Part shown: positions 42,681 through 53,865 of the stretch, one piece after another
Layout of the letters: every line of letters starts with the position of its first letter
How positions within the stretch are numbered: position 1 is the first letter of the stretch
NCBI GenBank assembly: GCA_949358305.1
Contig: OX442316.1
Span: 2,418,001 to 2,482,000 of the forward strand
DNA length: 64,000 nt
Origin: Strigamia acuminata
Taxonomy: Eukaryota; Arthropoda; Chilopoda; Geophilomorpha; Linotaeniidae
Reading direction: 5' to 3'
The notes under the pieces: generated by a model
What the model was told of the DNA's origin: nothing
Database searches by the model: none
Seen by the model: only the letters and a program-made list of their open reading frames with translations
Made by a program: the position numbers and the translations under genes

Positions 42681-43394
42681 TGTTACAGTTTTAAATTCAT
42701 TGTTAACTGTTTTAAAATCAGTTATTATTGTTTAACATCAATTATTACTGTTGAAAAGCAATTGATACCACTGTTTAAAATTAATTTTTATTGTTTTAAA
42801 TCAGTTATTACTGTTTTAAAATAATAACAATTTGTTTCAAACAGCACCAATTTGTTTACAAAATTAATTCAGAGCACACATTCTACTTTTTAATAAATTT
42901 TCACACAATGCGTCAAAACCTGACTATAAACCCTCACAAAAATCCCATCTTTGTATCTAACATCTTCAATATTAATATCTGCAAAATATCACCACTTAAA
43001 ATGTATGTCAAAATACTCACCTACTTTAGCACTTTCCCCCTTACACAAAATTCCGGAATAACAGAAAAAACGAAAACATTATGCAAAAAAAAAGAGAAAA
43101 TGCTTTTAACCATAAGTCAACGACACCATCTTAATTTCACATTCAGCATCCAAAACCCACCGAAAAATAAAACAAACCATACATCAAATGCATACCTAAT
43201 TGCACATTCAACTATCCACCATAACCGATTAATAAAAAATAAAAATACACCCGGTTAAGCCATCAATTTTAATTGCAACCGACTGCAAAACAAACCGTGC
43301 AATCAAACCGTTGACAGAAGCGCTTAAAAATAGGCGAAGGAAAGCGAAGAATGGAATGACGGAACGACACAACCATCTTGATGGCCCGGAAAAT
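42681..43394. other. Intergenic, nothing recognised
   Basis: AT-rich DNA. The open frame at 42908-43258 has no domain or codon bias that would support a gene. Confidence 0.4.
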
Positions 43395-44485
43395 GTATAT
43401 TTATATCAACCGACAATGGGCCCCTAGAAATCTGGGGCCCAGGCGCGTGCCCGTTGTGCCCGTATGTAATTTTATTTTTATTTTCACCTAAACTCATCCA
43501 ACTGAAATGGGGCCCCTAGAAATCTGGTGCCCTAGGTGCCCCAATTCCGTTGATAAAAGCCCCTAGATAGCCCTAAACGCCCGTTTGTACATATTTTGTA
43601 ATATTAATTTTTATTTTTCTAAAAATGAGAGTGGGGCCCACTAATAATCAGGGCCCCTAGGCGCCTGCCCCTATCATTTTTATTTTTGATAAACTGATCA
43701 ACTGAGATGGAGCCCCTAGAAATCTGGGGCCCTAATCACATGCCCAAATCATTTTAATTTTTAGAAAACTGATTGTAAGAAATGGGGCCCCTAGAAATCT
43801 AGGGCCCTAGGTGCGTGCCCCTATCATTTTTATTTCCGACGAACTAAATGTCTGATTTCCGGCCCTTGAACCCGCACAATTTTATTTCATTCTTATTTTA
43901 GGTGAAATGGGGCCCCTAAAAATCCGGGCCCACATGCATACCCCTCGGGTCCTGAATTGGGGCCCCTATAAATCTGGGGCCCTGAAAATTTGAGGCCCTG
44001 AAAATTTGTGGCCCTATAAATCTGGGGCCCTGAAAATTTGGAGCCCTGAAAATTTGAGGCCCTGAAAATTTAGAGCCCTATAGATCTGGGGCCCTAAAAA
44101 TTTGGAGCCCTAAAAATTTGAGGCCCTATAAATCTGGGGCCCTAATCACATGCCCAAATCATTTTAATTTTTAGAAAACTGATTGTACGAAATGGGGCCC
44201 CTAGAAATCTAGGACCCTAGGTGCGTGACCCTATCATTTTTATTTCCGACGAACTAAATGTCTGATTTCGGGCCCTTGAACCCGCACAATTTTATTTCAT
44301 TCTTATATTTTAGGTGAAATGGGGCCCCTAAAAATCCGGGGCCCACATGCATACCTCTCGTGCCCTGAATTGGAGCCCCTATAAATCTGGGGCCCCTAAA
44401 AATCTGGGGCCCTGAAAATTTAGGGCCCTAAAAATTTAGGGCCCTATAAATCTGGGGCCCTGGAAATTTGGGGCCCAAGTATTTG
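43395..44485. repeat. GGGCCC-rich degenerate array with a 410-bp duplication
   Basis: Dozens of units of the type ggggcccctagaaatctggg / gccctgaaaatttg occur. A block at about 43730-43950 recurs at 44140-44365 with few changes, so the array also grew by segmental duplication. A related piece is at 49565-49720, which begins cagtggcgcatcacgctact, similar to the terminal sequence of some hAT-like elements (inference). Confidence 0.75.
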
Positions 44486-45774
44486 TAATTTTTGCTAAAC
44501 TAGTCAAGTGAGGCAGGGTGCCTAGAAATGCTGCTCGCGGGGCCGTGACAGGCTTTTTACGAGGGAGACGAATAAGGTTGATATTGTTGGCGCAAGTCAA
44601 GTCACCTGGCCGAGGCAAGGCACGCCGGCAGGTTAATGACGGGAATGCAGCGACGTGCCCTGAGAGGTTCCCACACTGAGTCTGAGCCATAAATCAAGAG
44701 CACATGCTCGGAATTCCAGAAATTCAAAGAAACAACACTGACAGATGTGTTTAGCCGCACAAAACAAAAGAGAGTCGCCAAGACGAGACGAGGTGCGAAA
44801 AGGAGGCGAGTTGCAGGTACGACGATGCCGCGAGGGGGCGCAATGTTAAGAGGGGGAATTAAGTCTAGTTAGACGTCGCACGGACGCTTATCAGTGCCGA
44901 CCCCCCATACAGCGTTTAGAGAGCCTCCATTGAGCATCTTAATGGGGGGGCTGTTTATCTGATGGACAAGTCGAGATGCACTGTGTGATCCAATTGAATT
45001 AGGAGGGGGGAATTAGTGGGGGGGGGGGGCAGGGGGGGATTTGTTTTGCTTCAGATGGGAATTAAGATTATTGTTTTTTTTGGGGTTTTTTTTTTTTTTT
45101 GGAAGAAATTCAAGATGGAAGGAGGTTTGGAGATAGGAGGATGTATTGATTGGTTGCGAAGCTGGGTTGGTGTTGGGGCGGCCATTTTGGGGTTTGGGTG
45201 GTTTTCTTTCGATTGTTTTTGAATGTGGTGGGTTTTGAAGGGTTTTTTGTGTGGTTATCATTGTTGCATGCGTTGGCGTTACAATATAACAACGATAATA
45301 ACACGTTGCATATTGATGACAACGTTGTTTGTTTTAGGAATAACAAATTGCTAATCCTGTTGCACCTAAAATTGTGTTTTGAACTTAAATATGTGCTTTC
45401 AGGCTTAAATTTGCAATTTTCTGCCTAAGAAATGCGTTTTCTTACATGAAAAATATGTTTTCGGGCTTAAATGTCCATTTTTCAATGATTAATTATTTTT
45501 TTGACTAAATAACTGTTACGGTATCTAGTTACCAAATTTAACAGTAACGCATGCCACCCTGGTGATTATCGTTGTTTTAAGGTTTTCTAAGAATTATAAT
45601 GTTTTGTTGTTGTTTTGGAGGATTTAAAAGCATTTATTAAAAGTTAATATTTTTTTTTGAAATTGCAAGTATTTTTCATTGTTTTAGTATTTTTCTTTTG
45701 GGGGGGGGGGGGAGTGGGAGGGGGAGAATTTCGATACTTGTCATTTTTGTGATTATTATTGTTTTGTAGCAGTT
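44486..45774. other. Intergenic, nothing recognised
   Basis: Low-complexity G runs (about 45000-45045, 45700-45725) and T runs. No gene or structured repeat is supported. Confidence 0.4.
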
Positions 45775-46090
45775 TAAACCATTTTTATTACAATTATTGC
45801 TTCTGATCGAATTAAAATCAATCTCTCAGCTCGTTTAACAATTGAAATCAGTATTTTCGCTCTTTTAACAATTGAAATCATTTTTTTCCATACTGTTTTA
45901 ATAATTAAAATCAATCTTTCCGCTCTTTTAATAATTAAAATCAGTCTTTCCGGTTTTTCAACAATTAAAATCAATTTTTCTATACTCTTTTAATAATTAA
46001 ATCCAGTCTTTCCGATCTTTTAAAATCAGTCTTACGCTCTTTTAACATATTCAAACCATTTTTCTACTCTTTTAGCAATTAAAACCATTT
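45775..46090. repeat. About 30-bp degenerate tandem repeat
   Basis: Units resemble cttttaacaattaaaatcag with spacing near 30 bases, repeated about nine times with much variation. Confidence 0.7.
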
Positions 46091-46739
46091 CAGTTCCACT
46101 CTAACCACAATTAAACACACTTTTGATATAAAAAATTATTGTTTTCACAACAAAAACAATAATTTCGCACTTTAATACATTTTCAAGCCAGAAATCAATT
46201 CCTGCATCCAACATGCCAACTTCCAATAAAATCAAAAAGGAAAATTTGAATAAAAAAGAGCAATAAAGAAAGGGCGGAATGGTTTTGGTATTTGTCGAAA
46301 ATTGATTCGCCATGAATGACAAAACGGAGAATCAGCAGTCATGAATGGAAGGCAGCTTCATCACCTGCACCACAATAAAGCGAGCCACGTGCACGCTACC
46401 AAGAAGGGTATTAGCAAATTGATTAGCACGACAATCGCCCACTGCATCATTTCCCCCACGACACGACGTCACCAGTGTCACACGTGCACACAAATTGCCG
46501 ACCCACTGCCTAATCCTGCATCATGCCACTCACCGAATTCATCAAACGACCTGCAGGTGCCTTATTAAAAATAAACGCCGCATTATATTCATTACCATTA
46601 TATTGTTTACGCGCACGTGACCATTATTTACATATTGCCTACGATTATTTTTTATTATTAAAATTTGGGAAAATGGGTTTGGAACATGGCGGATGGTAAA
46701 AATAGAGGATTTATTGATTTCTTTGCATTTTTATTTTTT

Positions 46740-47330
46740 ATTTTGTAGTTTTGTTGGGTTTTTTTGTTGGATTTTTCGAGGTTTTTTAAAAATCTTTGAG
46801 TTTATGTTGGATTTTTCCAGTCTTTTTTGCAGTTTTTTGGGTTTTTATTGAATTTTTGGGGGGTTTTATTGGATTTTTTAGGGTTTTGTTGGATTTTTCG
46901 AGGTTTTTGTAAGATTTTTCGAGGTTTTGTAAAATTTTTTGAGTTTGTTGGATTTTTCCAGTCTTTTTTGCAGTTTTTTGGGTTTTTATTGAAGTTTTTG
47001 GGAGTTATATTGAATTTTTTAGGGTTTTCATTATTTTTGGTGGTTTTAGGATTTTTTTGGATTTTCTTGTTTGGAGTTTTTAGTATTTGTTGGATTTTTT
47101 TTAGTATTTGTTGGATTTTTTTTTACTATTTGATGGATTTTTTTTAGTTTTGATGGATTTTTCTGGTTTTATTGATATTTTTAAGGTTATTTCTGTGTTT
47201 TGGTGACTTTTTTAAGTTTCTTTCCGTTTCTTTTGGATTTTTGTGTTTTCGTGGAGTTTTTCTCGGTTTTTATTGATTTATTTTGGTTTCTTTTGGATTT
47301 TTTGGTCATATTTTTGCAAGATGTGGATGC
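46740..47330. repeat. T/G-rich low-complexity tract
   Basis: Irregular repeats of ttttttgggtttttattgga and similar. The Phe/Leu-rich frame across it is an artefact. Confidence 0.75.
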
Positions 47331-48759
47331 GTATGGTGAACATGAGCTTCAAAGTGGCATTTTTATCAGTGTGATCTTATCTTATCAGTGGCTGACTTAA
47401 TGAAGCTGGCATAATTTGTAGTTTATCTCCATGAACGAATGGTTGATCTGGAACAGACGTGCATTTGTGCATTCATCAAACGGTGCTGCAGGAAAGCCCA
47501 GCGGAGGTGCGAGCAGCGGCGTGCAAAAGAAGAAATATGAGCAAAAAAAAAAAAAAAAAACATGAAATTTTTCTTTAAACATATGTAGTACGTTTAAAAA
47601 TAAAATCGAAATATTTCGGTTATCCGGCCACAAAAATTATGTTCTTTCAGCATTTTTAAGCCAAATTTCAATAAGTAATCCAAAAATTCAGGTAAATTTA
47701 ACAAAAAAATCATTTTTTTCAAATAAAATCATCAAAAAAACCAGCAAAATCCTAAAATCAATCAACAATAGACCCACAAATTGAAGTAATAACTATTATC
47801 CATAAAAAAAATTTTTAATATCGAATATTTTAATGTAAAAATCAATTTTTTGACAAAAACCAATCAAAACAACCCAAAATATCCCCAAAAACCAACCAAC
47901 ACCAAACACCTAACCAATTTACCATTGTAATTGCTGACAAAAATGGCAGTTTTGAATAAGAGCCGCGGCTCTTAATCGATAAAATACGATATTAGAATTT
48001 TCACTTCTCCGGATAACCATGTTTTAAATGTCCCAACTAAAAACAATACCAAATTAATTAAGCAAAATTAAAATTGGCAAATTCCCTCCATTGCATTCCT
48101 AGCGCCAAAATGCAATCTAACCAACTCGACGCCTTGCAGGAAAGCCCAGGAGCAGCAACAACAGCAGCAGCAGCAGAAGCGCAATTTCTAGTTAAATTAA
48201 AAATTGTTAGGCGTACATATTTGCGCTCTTAATTTATAGTTATAAAGAATAGACAATTGGATTCGAGGCGAATGAAAAGGAAAACAAGTCTCCTGGTAAC
48301 GGGCAATATTAAAGCACGTGCCGAGACGCCCACATCCATCGGTTGGGGGGAAGAAGATGGAAGAGGATGAGGAGGAGGAGCTCGGCTTTCATTTCATGTT
48401 GGTTTGTAATTACGTCGCTTCCCCTCGTCTCAATGGCTCCTCGCCTATTGTGTTGGCCGCCCATTTAATAAAGGCTTGGAGCCGCCCTCCGCTAAACATT
48501 AATCACTTATTGAATACCATTTCCTCGACAAAAGTGGTGGCAAATGGACATTTTATACACGCAAAGTCGGAGCGTTTTGTTAGATTGTAAATATTGCGAT
48601 GTTTGTTAGGATGCGTTTAAAGGTGGCTGCTGGGCTCAGAGGGTTTTCTGCTGAGGAAATTATTAAATTTGACGATTTAAGGGAAGGGTGAGGGCGTGGG
48701 AGGGTTTGGAATCGTGTTTTCGTAAGGTTTTATCGTTAAAATGTGTTTTTTAGGAGGAA
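47331..48759. repeat. Intergenic with one dispersed-repeat copy
   Basis: 47932-48010 matches 32768-32842 (tgctgacaaaaatggcag ... agccgcggctc ... aatcgataaaata). A CAG/CAA run is near 48150. There is otherwise no supported gene. Confidence 0.5.
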
Positions 48760-49339
48760 AATGCATTTTTAGTTGAATAAAAAATACATTTAAGCATTTT
48801 TAAGAAGGAAAATTAAATTCTGAAGGGTAAAAATGCATTTTTAAGGAGTAAAAACGCATTTTTAAGGAGTAAAAATGCATTTTTAAGGAGCAATAATGCA
48901 TTTTAAGGAGCAATAATGCATTTTAAAAGCAATAATGGATTTTTTAGGAGCAATAATGCATTTTTAGGCTTTTTTAGGAGCAGTAATGCATTTTTAGGCA
49001 TTTTTAAGAGGAATAATGCATTTTAGGCTTTTTAGGAGCAATAATGCATTTTTAGGCTTTTTTTAGAAAGAAAAAAAAATGCATTTTTAAAAACTAAAGT
49101 GCAATATCAAGAATAAATGCGTTTTAGACATTTTTAAGAAGAAAAGTGTTTATATCTTGGTATAAAAATAAATACCACTTTTAAAAGTAATAATGCATTT
49201 TGAAACCTTTTTAAAAAAAATTATTCGGAAGCATTTTTAGTCCTTCTTAAAAGAAAAATGCCTTTTTGGTCATTTTTACGAGAAAAACCTGCTTCCTTAG
49301 AAGTTTCAGAAGAAAATGCATTTATAGACCTTGTTAAAA

Positions 49340-49370
<31 letters not shown>
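48760..49370. repeat. Degenerate 19-30-bp repeat and poly(A)
   Basis: Units such as aggagcaataatgcattttt are repeated about 15 times with decay. It ends in an A run of about 30 bases near 49341-49370. Confidence 0.75.
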
Positions 49371-49372
<2 letters not shown>

Positions 49373-50754
49373 CAATTTGTAGGTTAAAAATCGGCATGTT
49401 CAAACACATGATTCTGCAATTTTCCAAAACTAACCAAAAAATTTAGCATATTTGAATCCCCTTTCGCCCCCCTAATGTCATGAATCCTTAAGTACTACCA
49501 CCATATATACTCTCATGCAAACATTCCCAGTAACCCTCCTTGGGTCCCCTTACTGCTTAAACCCAGTGGCGCATCACGCTACTTAGGGGCCCTGGTCACT
49601 GGCACCAAATGGGGCCCCTTAACTTACAGATACATTAATAAAATTGAACCAAACATAGACAAAATTTAATTTAATTTAATTCTTATTTTTGGCATTCATA
49701 AACTGAAATGGGGCTCCTTGTTAGACCAGCTTAGAACTAGTTAAGTCAAGGTTTGGTTAAGTTTAAAAATGTTGAAATAAGCAGCAGCAAATAGATTTGT
49801 GGCCATTAGCAGGGAAAAAAGGTTGGAGATTGTCGTGTTTTTTAAAGCAGTGACACGACGAAACCAGAGAAGAGGAAGTAAAAAGTAGCGGCTGCAGTGC
49901 ACATGTTTGTCGCTCTCTCTCTCTCTGTATGCGGAGTGTGGCGCCGTATTTTTTGGACATCTCCTACCAAATTACTTTTCTGGCTGCCATCCATCACTTT
50001 CATCTTTCCTCCATGTCGGGGTGGTGTGACGGCTTATCGGTCCACTGCCCTTGTCGAATTGAAGAAGAGCCTGGATTGTAAAGCTGAGTAAATATGCCAA
50101 CTTTAATATCCCATCCTTGTTTACACATTTAATTATTTTTTAATTGCGACATTGGTTTCTTTCGTTTCCCGTCAATCGAAGGGAATAGTAAGGTGCATCC
50201 CGCAATTATAAAGCCAACAATAAATTTATTTGCTCTATTTATACATTGTGGTACCGGTACTTTTCCCTTACCGTCGCATTACCCCGCTTTAAGCCGGTAT
50301 ATTGAGAGTTTTACCGGCATGTCGATAAACTCGTTTTTACTGGCATGCCGGTGTAGGTCAGAATTGAGCCAAAACAAGCATAAAAAGCATTTTTAGACGT
50401 CTAAATTTAAAGATATTGGTCAAAATTTCTAGAAATGTTACCAAATTTTAGTAATAATCTTCAGAATATCAAGAAAGTCAAACTTCAGGCCCAAATTCCA
50501 ACATAAATATTCATCTGGACTCTTTTAAATGAAAAAAAAAAATAGGTTTTCACTTATATCGGCACACTTCACTTTACACCAACATATAAACTGTTTGACT
50601 GTAATTCCAAAAACCTGGTAAACCCATGTCCAACAGCATAAAACTGTATTGCATAAATGGAAAAAAATATATTATAAAATTAAATTAAATTATATCATTT
50701 TAATCATTAGAATAATCACAAAAATAAAAAATAAATACTTTTCCTGGTGGTAAT
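49371..50754. other. Intergenic, mostly unrecognised
   Basis: 49565-49720 is a fragment of the GGGCCC family. A CT microsatellite is at 49912-49926. No gene is supported. Confidence 0.4.
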
Positions 50755-50825
50755 ACAGTCTATAGTTAGGAGTAATGAGACTCGGCCAATGGGAGAAAGG
50801 CCAACCTTATAGTGAGCCAGAGTAT
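50755..50825. repeat. Lone end of the 31079 MITE family
   Basis: agttaggagtaatgagactc, then ggccaatgggagaaaggcc and gccagagtata match the inverted ends of the MITE at 31079-31484. The partner end was not found nearby. Confidence 0.6.
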
Positions 50826-50942
50826 AAATGCATTCATAAAGTAATTTAAACTAGAAAAGTATTTTAAACAAACAATATATTTACACTGCTTATTTCAATC
50901 TAATGCGTATTTATTTCTTAAGCGATACAGCTTTTAACCATT

Positions 50943-51974
50943 TCAATATTGCGAACACTTTGGCATTAATTCAGGCTTACAAGGGACCGGCACTTCTTGA
51001 AAATATAAACTATACAAACATTCTTCGGCTTTTATCCTCTTGCTTGGATCATAGATAAAGAGGGAATTAAGTAGACTCAATCCTGCAGGAGACAACGACG
51101 GAAAATCACGCTTTAAGTTATTATACGGTTGGTGCCTAAGATCAACCACCTGCAGAATAGGACTACTGGAAAGTCCAGGCCAAATTGTGTCACTTGGTGT
51201 CCCCAACAAATCAATAATCAAATCCAACTGATGTATTTCAGACCGCCCAGGCATCAATGGTTTATTCGAGATTAGCTCTCCCAGAATGCAACCGGCTGCC
51301 CACAAATCAATGGCCGCTGTTTGAGTTCCGGCATCCAGCAATAATTCCGGCGCTCTGTACCACAAAGTGACAACTTTTGGAGTCATTGGTTTGAGTTGCA
51401 CTGCAAATTTTCTGGCCAGTCCAAAATCAGCAATTTTGATACATCCTTTGTCAGTCATCAATAGGTTGGACACTTTTAAGTCGCGGTGCACTATGAAATT
51501 CTTGTGTAAATGGGTGAGACCGGTCAACACTTGCAGCATGATGCATTTCACTTGTGGTTCCGTAAGTGGCGACTGCATGTTGTCGATGAGACTTGCCACA
51601 TCTTGTTCACAATATTCCATCACCAAGAATATACTGGGTAAACTTTTACCAACGGCAACTTCTTTTAGCCGGACGATGTTTGGATGGGAGATGTTGAGCA
51701 GGATGTTGATTTCTCTCAGGACACTCATGGGAACACCTTCCTCTTCCTTCTCAAACCTCAGTTTTTTCAATGCAACAATGTCTTGGTCTTTGGTGTCTCT
51801 CGCTCGGTAAACTATTCCGTAAGTGCCTTCGCCAATCCTGTTTAATTTATCAAACTCCGTCACCCGTCGACATTTTCCATGTCCGTCCGGATCCTCTTCG
51901 GGACTTTCGGACCCAAACATCGTAGACCTGAGCATAATGAACAGAGTGAGTGAAAGCGATACTGGTAGAGACAT
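50943..51974 (-). CDS. Cdk10: Cyclin-dependent kinase 10, intronless
   Basis: A single-exon protein kinase of up to 343 residues. All catalytic motifs are present: glycine loop [12 protein letters not shown], Lys in [29 protein letters not shown] and [11 protein letters not shown]. The family-specific CDK10 features are [52 protein letters not shown] and the C-terminal PCKPELMP. The PISSLRE cyclin-contact helix reads [11 protein letters not shown]10 pairs with cyclin M and acts in the nucleus (known for the family). The start is uncertain: the 51974 ATG gives a hydrophobic leader that looks like UTR, so 51935 or 51920 may be the real start. A MITE begins 27 bases upstream. AATAAA on the minus strand at 50915-50910 follows the stop. 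Lack of introns suggests a retrocopy or intron loss. Confidence 0.93.
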   Translation of the reverse strand: MSLPVSLSLTLFIMLRSTMFGSESPEEDPDGHGKCRRVTEFDKLNRIGEGTYGIVYRARDTKDQDIVALKKLRFEKEEEGVPMSVLREINILLNISHPNIVRLKEVAVGKSLPSIFLVMEYCEQDVASLIDNMQSPLTEPQVKCIMLQVLTGLTHLHKNFIVHRDLKVSNLLMTDKGCIKIADFGLARKFAVQLKPMTPKVVTLWYRAPELLLDAGTQTAAIDLWAAGCILGELISNKPLMPGRSEIHQLDLIIDLLGTPSDTIWPGLSSSPILQVVDLRHQPYNNLKRDFPSLSPAGLSLLNSLFIYDPSKRIKAEECLYSLYFQEVPVPCKPELMPKCSQY

Positions 51975-52000
51975 CTAGAGCTACAATTCTCCCTAGCCCT

Positions 52001-52421
52001 TTAAGCTAGGTTCACACTTGTGTTCACATTAGACGCAACGCAAGCTGCTTGCGTCCAAAAATTCTTGACGTTGACGCCAATTCCTGCTTCAACTCCAAGT
52101 CGAAGTAAGCGACGCAACGCAAGGAAAGGTCTTGCGGCTAATCAATCACGATCGACTCCAACTCTCGTCGAATCACGTCTGGTTGGCGAGACTTTGCCAC
52201 ATACAAACAGGCCGCCATTTCCGGATTCTGGAACTAGTTCTAGAACTAAATCCAATTCTAGATTTCATTGACGCTATCTGATTGACCAGACGCAACATCA
52301 ATTGTTTCGGCTCTGTTCACACATGCCCTACAGTGTGAACTGGGAACAGACTCTGCGTTGCGTTTGACTAATTTCTCCTTGCGTTGCATCTTGTGTGAAC
52401 ACAAGTGTGAACCTAGCTTTA
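52001..52421. mobile_element. MITE with TTA target duplication upstream of Cdk10
   Basis: Perfect 25-bp inverted ends (AGCTAGGTTCACACTTGTGT... at 52004-52028 and its complement at 52394-52418) are flanked by TTA on both sides (52001-52003, 52419-52421). Three-base TWA duplications are typical of PIF/Harbinger elements. Internal gcgttgc/gcaacgc inverted repeats extend the foldback. It is non-coding. Confidence 0.8.
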
Positions 52422-52439
52422 CATGCATATAAAATTATA

Positions 52440-52722
52440 TGGAGCCCAAATGCACACTGATTGCAGGTGTTGTACATGTCGTTGATTGCAGGGCCACCGT
52501 TTGTGGGTGAGCAGGTTGTACCCTACACACAGACACCTGGTTAGGAGAGCACCACTCCAAGACCACATCATCTCCATGCAACATGGGGCCACCAAAATAC
52601 AACCCCGAACAAAGGTGCCACCCACCATGGGGTGCAGAAACCAAAATACAACTCTGCTCATAGAAGCTCTCACCCATGCGGTGGCCCTGGGTGATCATTA
52701 CATTATTATTATTATTATTACA
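52440..52722. mobile_element. Possible SINE or LINE 3' end with (ATT)n tail
   Basis: A moderately GC-rich, non-repetitive block ends in gatcattac followed by an ATT microsatellite (about 52700-52720), the form of a non-LTR retrotransposon tail. No RT frame is visible. The class is inference. Confidence 0.35.
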
Positions 52723-52807
52723 AAATTTCATGCGTAAATTGTTAAGAAAACAGTGAACTGGAAAATTTCAATTCTGAACAGAAACTTCGCGCACCAATTA
52801 AATTCCG

Positions 52808-53082
52808 CTATCGTCTTCACCCGAAAATAAGACCATGGTGTTGTATTCGGCCAATATCATGTAAGTTTGTCAAAAAAGTAAAATTGTTATTTACTCTATT
52901 AATTTGTATTCTTTAGGCTGATTAAAAAACAAAAAAGATATATAAATTAACAAAAATAACAATACACTGTACGGTTTAAATATTTTTATACAAATCTGAA
53001 TATAACACAATGGTGTTGTATTTGAAAACAATCAAAAATCCGAATATAACACCATGGTGTTATTTTCGGGTGAAGACGGTAG
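52808..53082. mobile_element. MITE with 43-bp inverted ends
   Basis: ctatcgtcttcacccgaaaa... at 52808-52850 is the inverted repeat of 53040-53082, with about three mismatches. The central part is AT-rich. Each end contains accatggtgtt. It is non-coding. Confidence 0.8.
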
Positions 53083-53865
53083 TCGCTTTACAGCGTTGTA
53101 AATAACTAGCCTTTAGACTTCCTAATTCTGTGAAATTTCATACAGGATTCAGTCATAAACTCTATCTGCTCAGAGAATCCACTAATTCTCATTAGCTGGC
53201 TGCTTTGCCTGTGGTACAAAGAAAATGACGTGACTTCCAAATATGAAATAATTGTTAAATTGCAGCGATGAGAGCCGACTCGAGACAAGATTGAGCAGTT
53301 CAACAACACAACTGGCATTGAAAACAATGAATAATGGGGTGTACGAAAGAATACGCACAGGGTGTTGATAACCTGAAGCCCGCTTTGGGAGCGCTCTAAT
53401 TTAATCAGCGCCCTCTTTCAATAAAACGAACAAGTTATCGGACCTTTATTTTGACGCAGGAGGAAGCAAGCAGTAATTTGCCAACTGACCAATGTGAATT
53501 AGTGGATTCTCTGGACATATAGAATTTAGCGAATTATCTAGTAAAAGTTTGTGGTTTTTGTAATAAAAGTTGACGGCATGAAGCAGGCTAGAGTCACAGG
53601 GATGTGACGCATACTCGCTTATTTACACTGTCCGCTGTTCACATAGTCCTCTAAATGGCTGTCAATCTAATGTGAAATTTTTTTTTCTTCTAAATTTTAG
53701 TCAGAAATCTTAAAAATGTCGGATTTAATGTTCAAATTTTAGTTGAAATCTCATATTTTGTTGAGTTTAATTTTCAAAGCTGACTGAAGGTGGCGCCACA
53801 ATACAACACACGCGGCTTCGAGTAATCAAAGTGATACCGATGGGGCTGAGATAGAAAACTCTTAG
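53083..53865. other. Intergenic, nothing firm
   Basis: No gene is supported. The 73-codon minus frame at 53106-53327 has no recognisable domain. Confidence 0.4.

Noticed and set aside
46827-47147. Phe/Leu-rich membrane protein
   Set aside because: It is a translation of a T/G-rich low-complexity tract.
51935-51974. Signal peptide at the Cdk10 N-terminus
   Set aside because: CDK10 is a nuclear/cytosolic kinase; the hydrophobic leader is more likely 5' UTR with a downstream start.
53106-53327. Chemoreceptor-like last exon
   Set aside because: The frame is short, hydrophobic segments are weak and there is no acceptor in phase.
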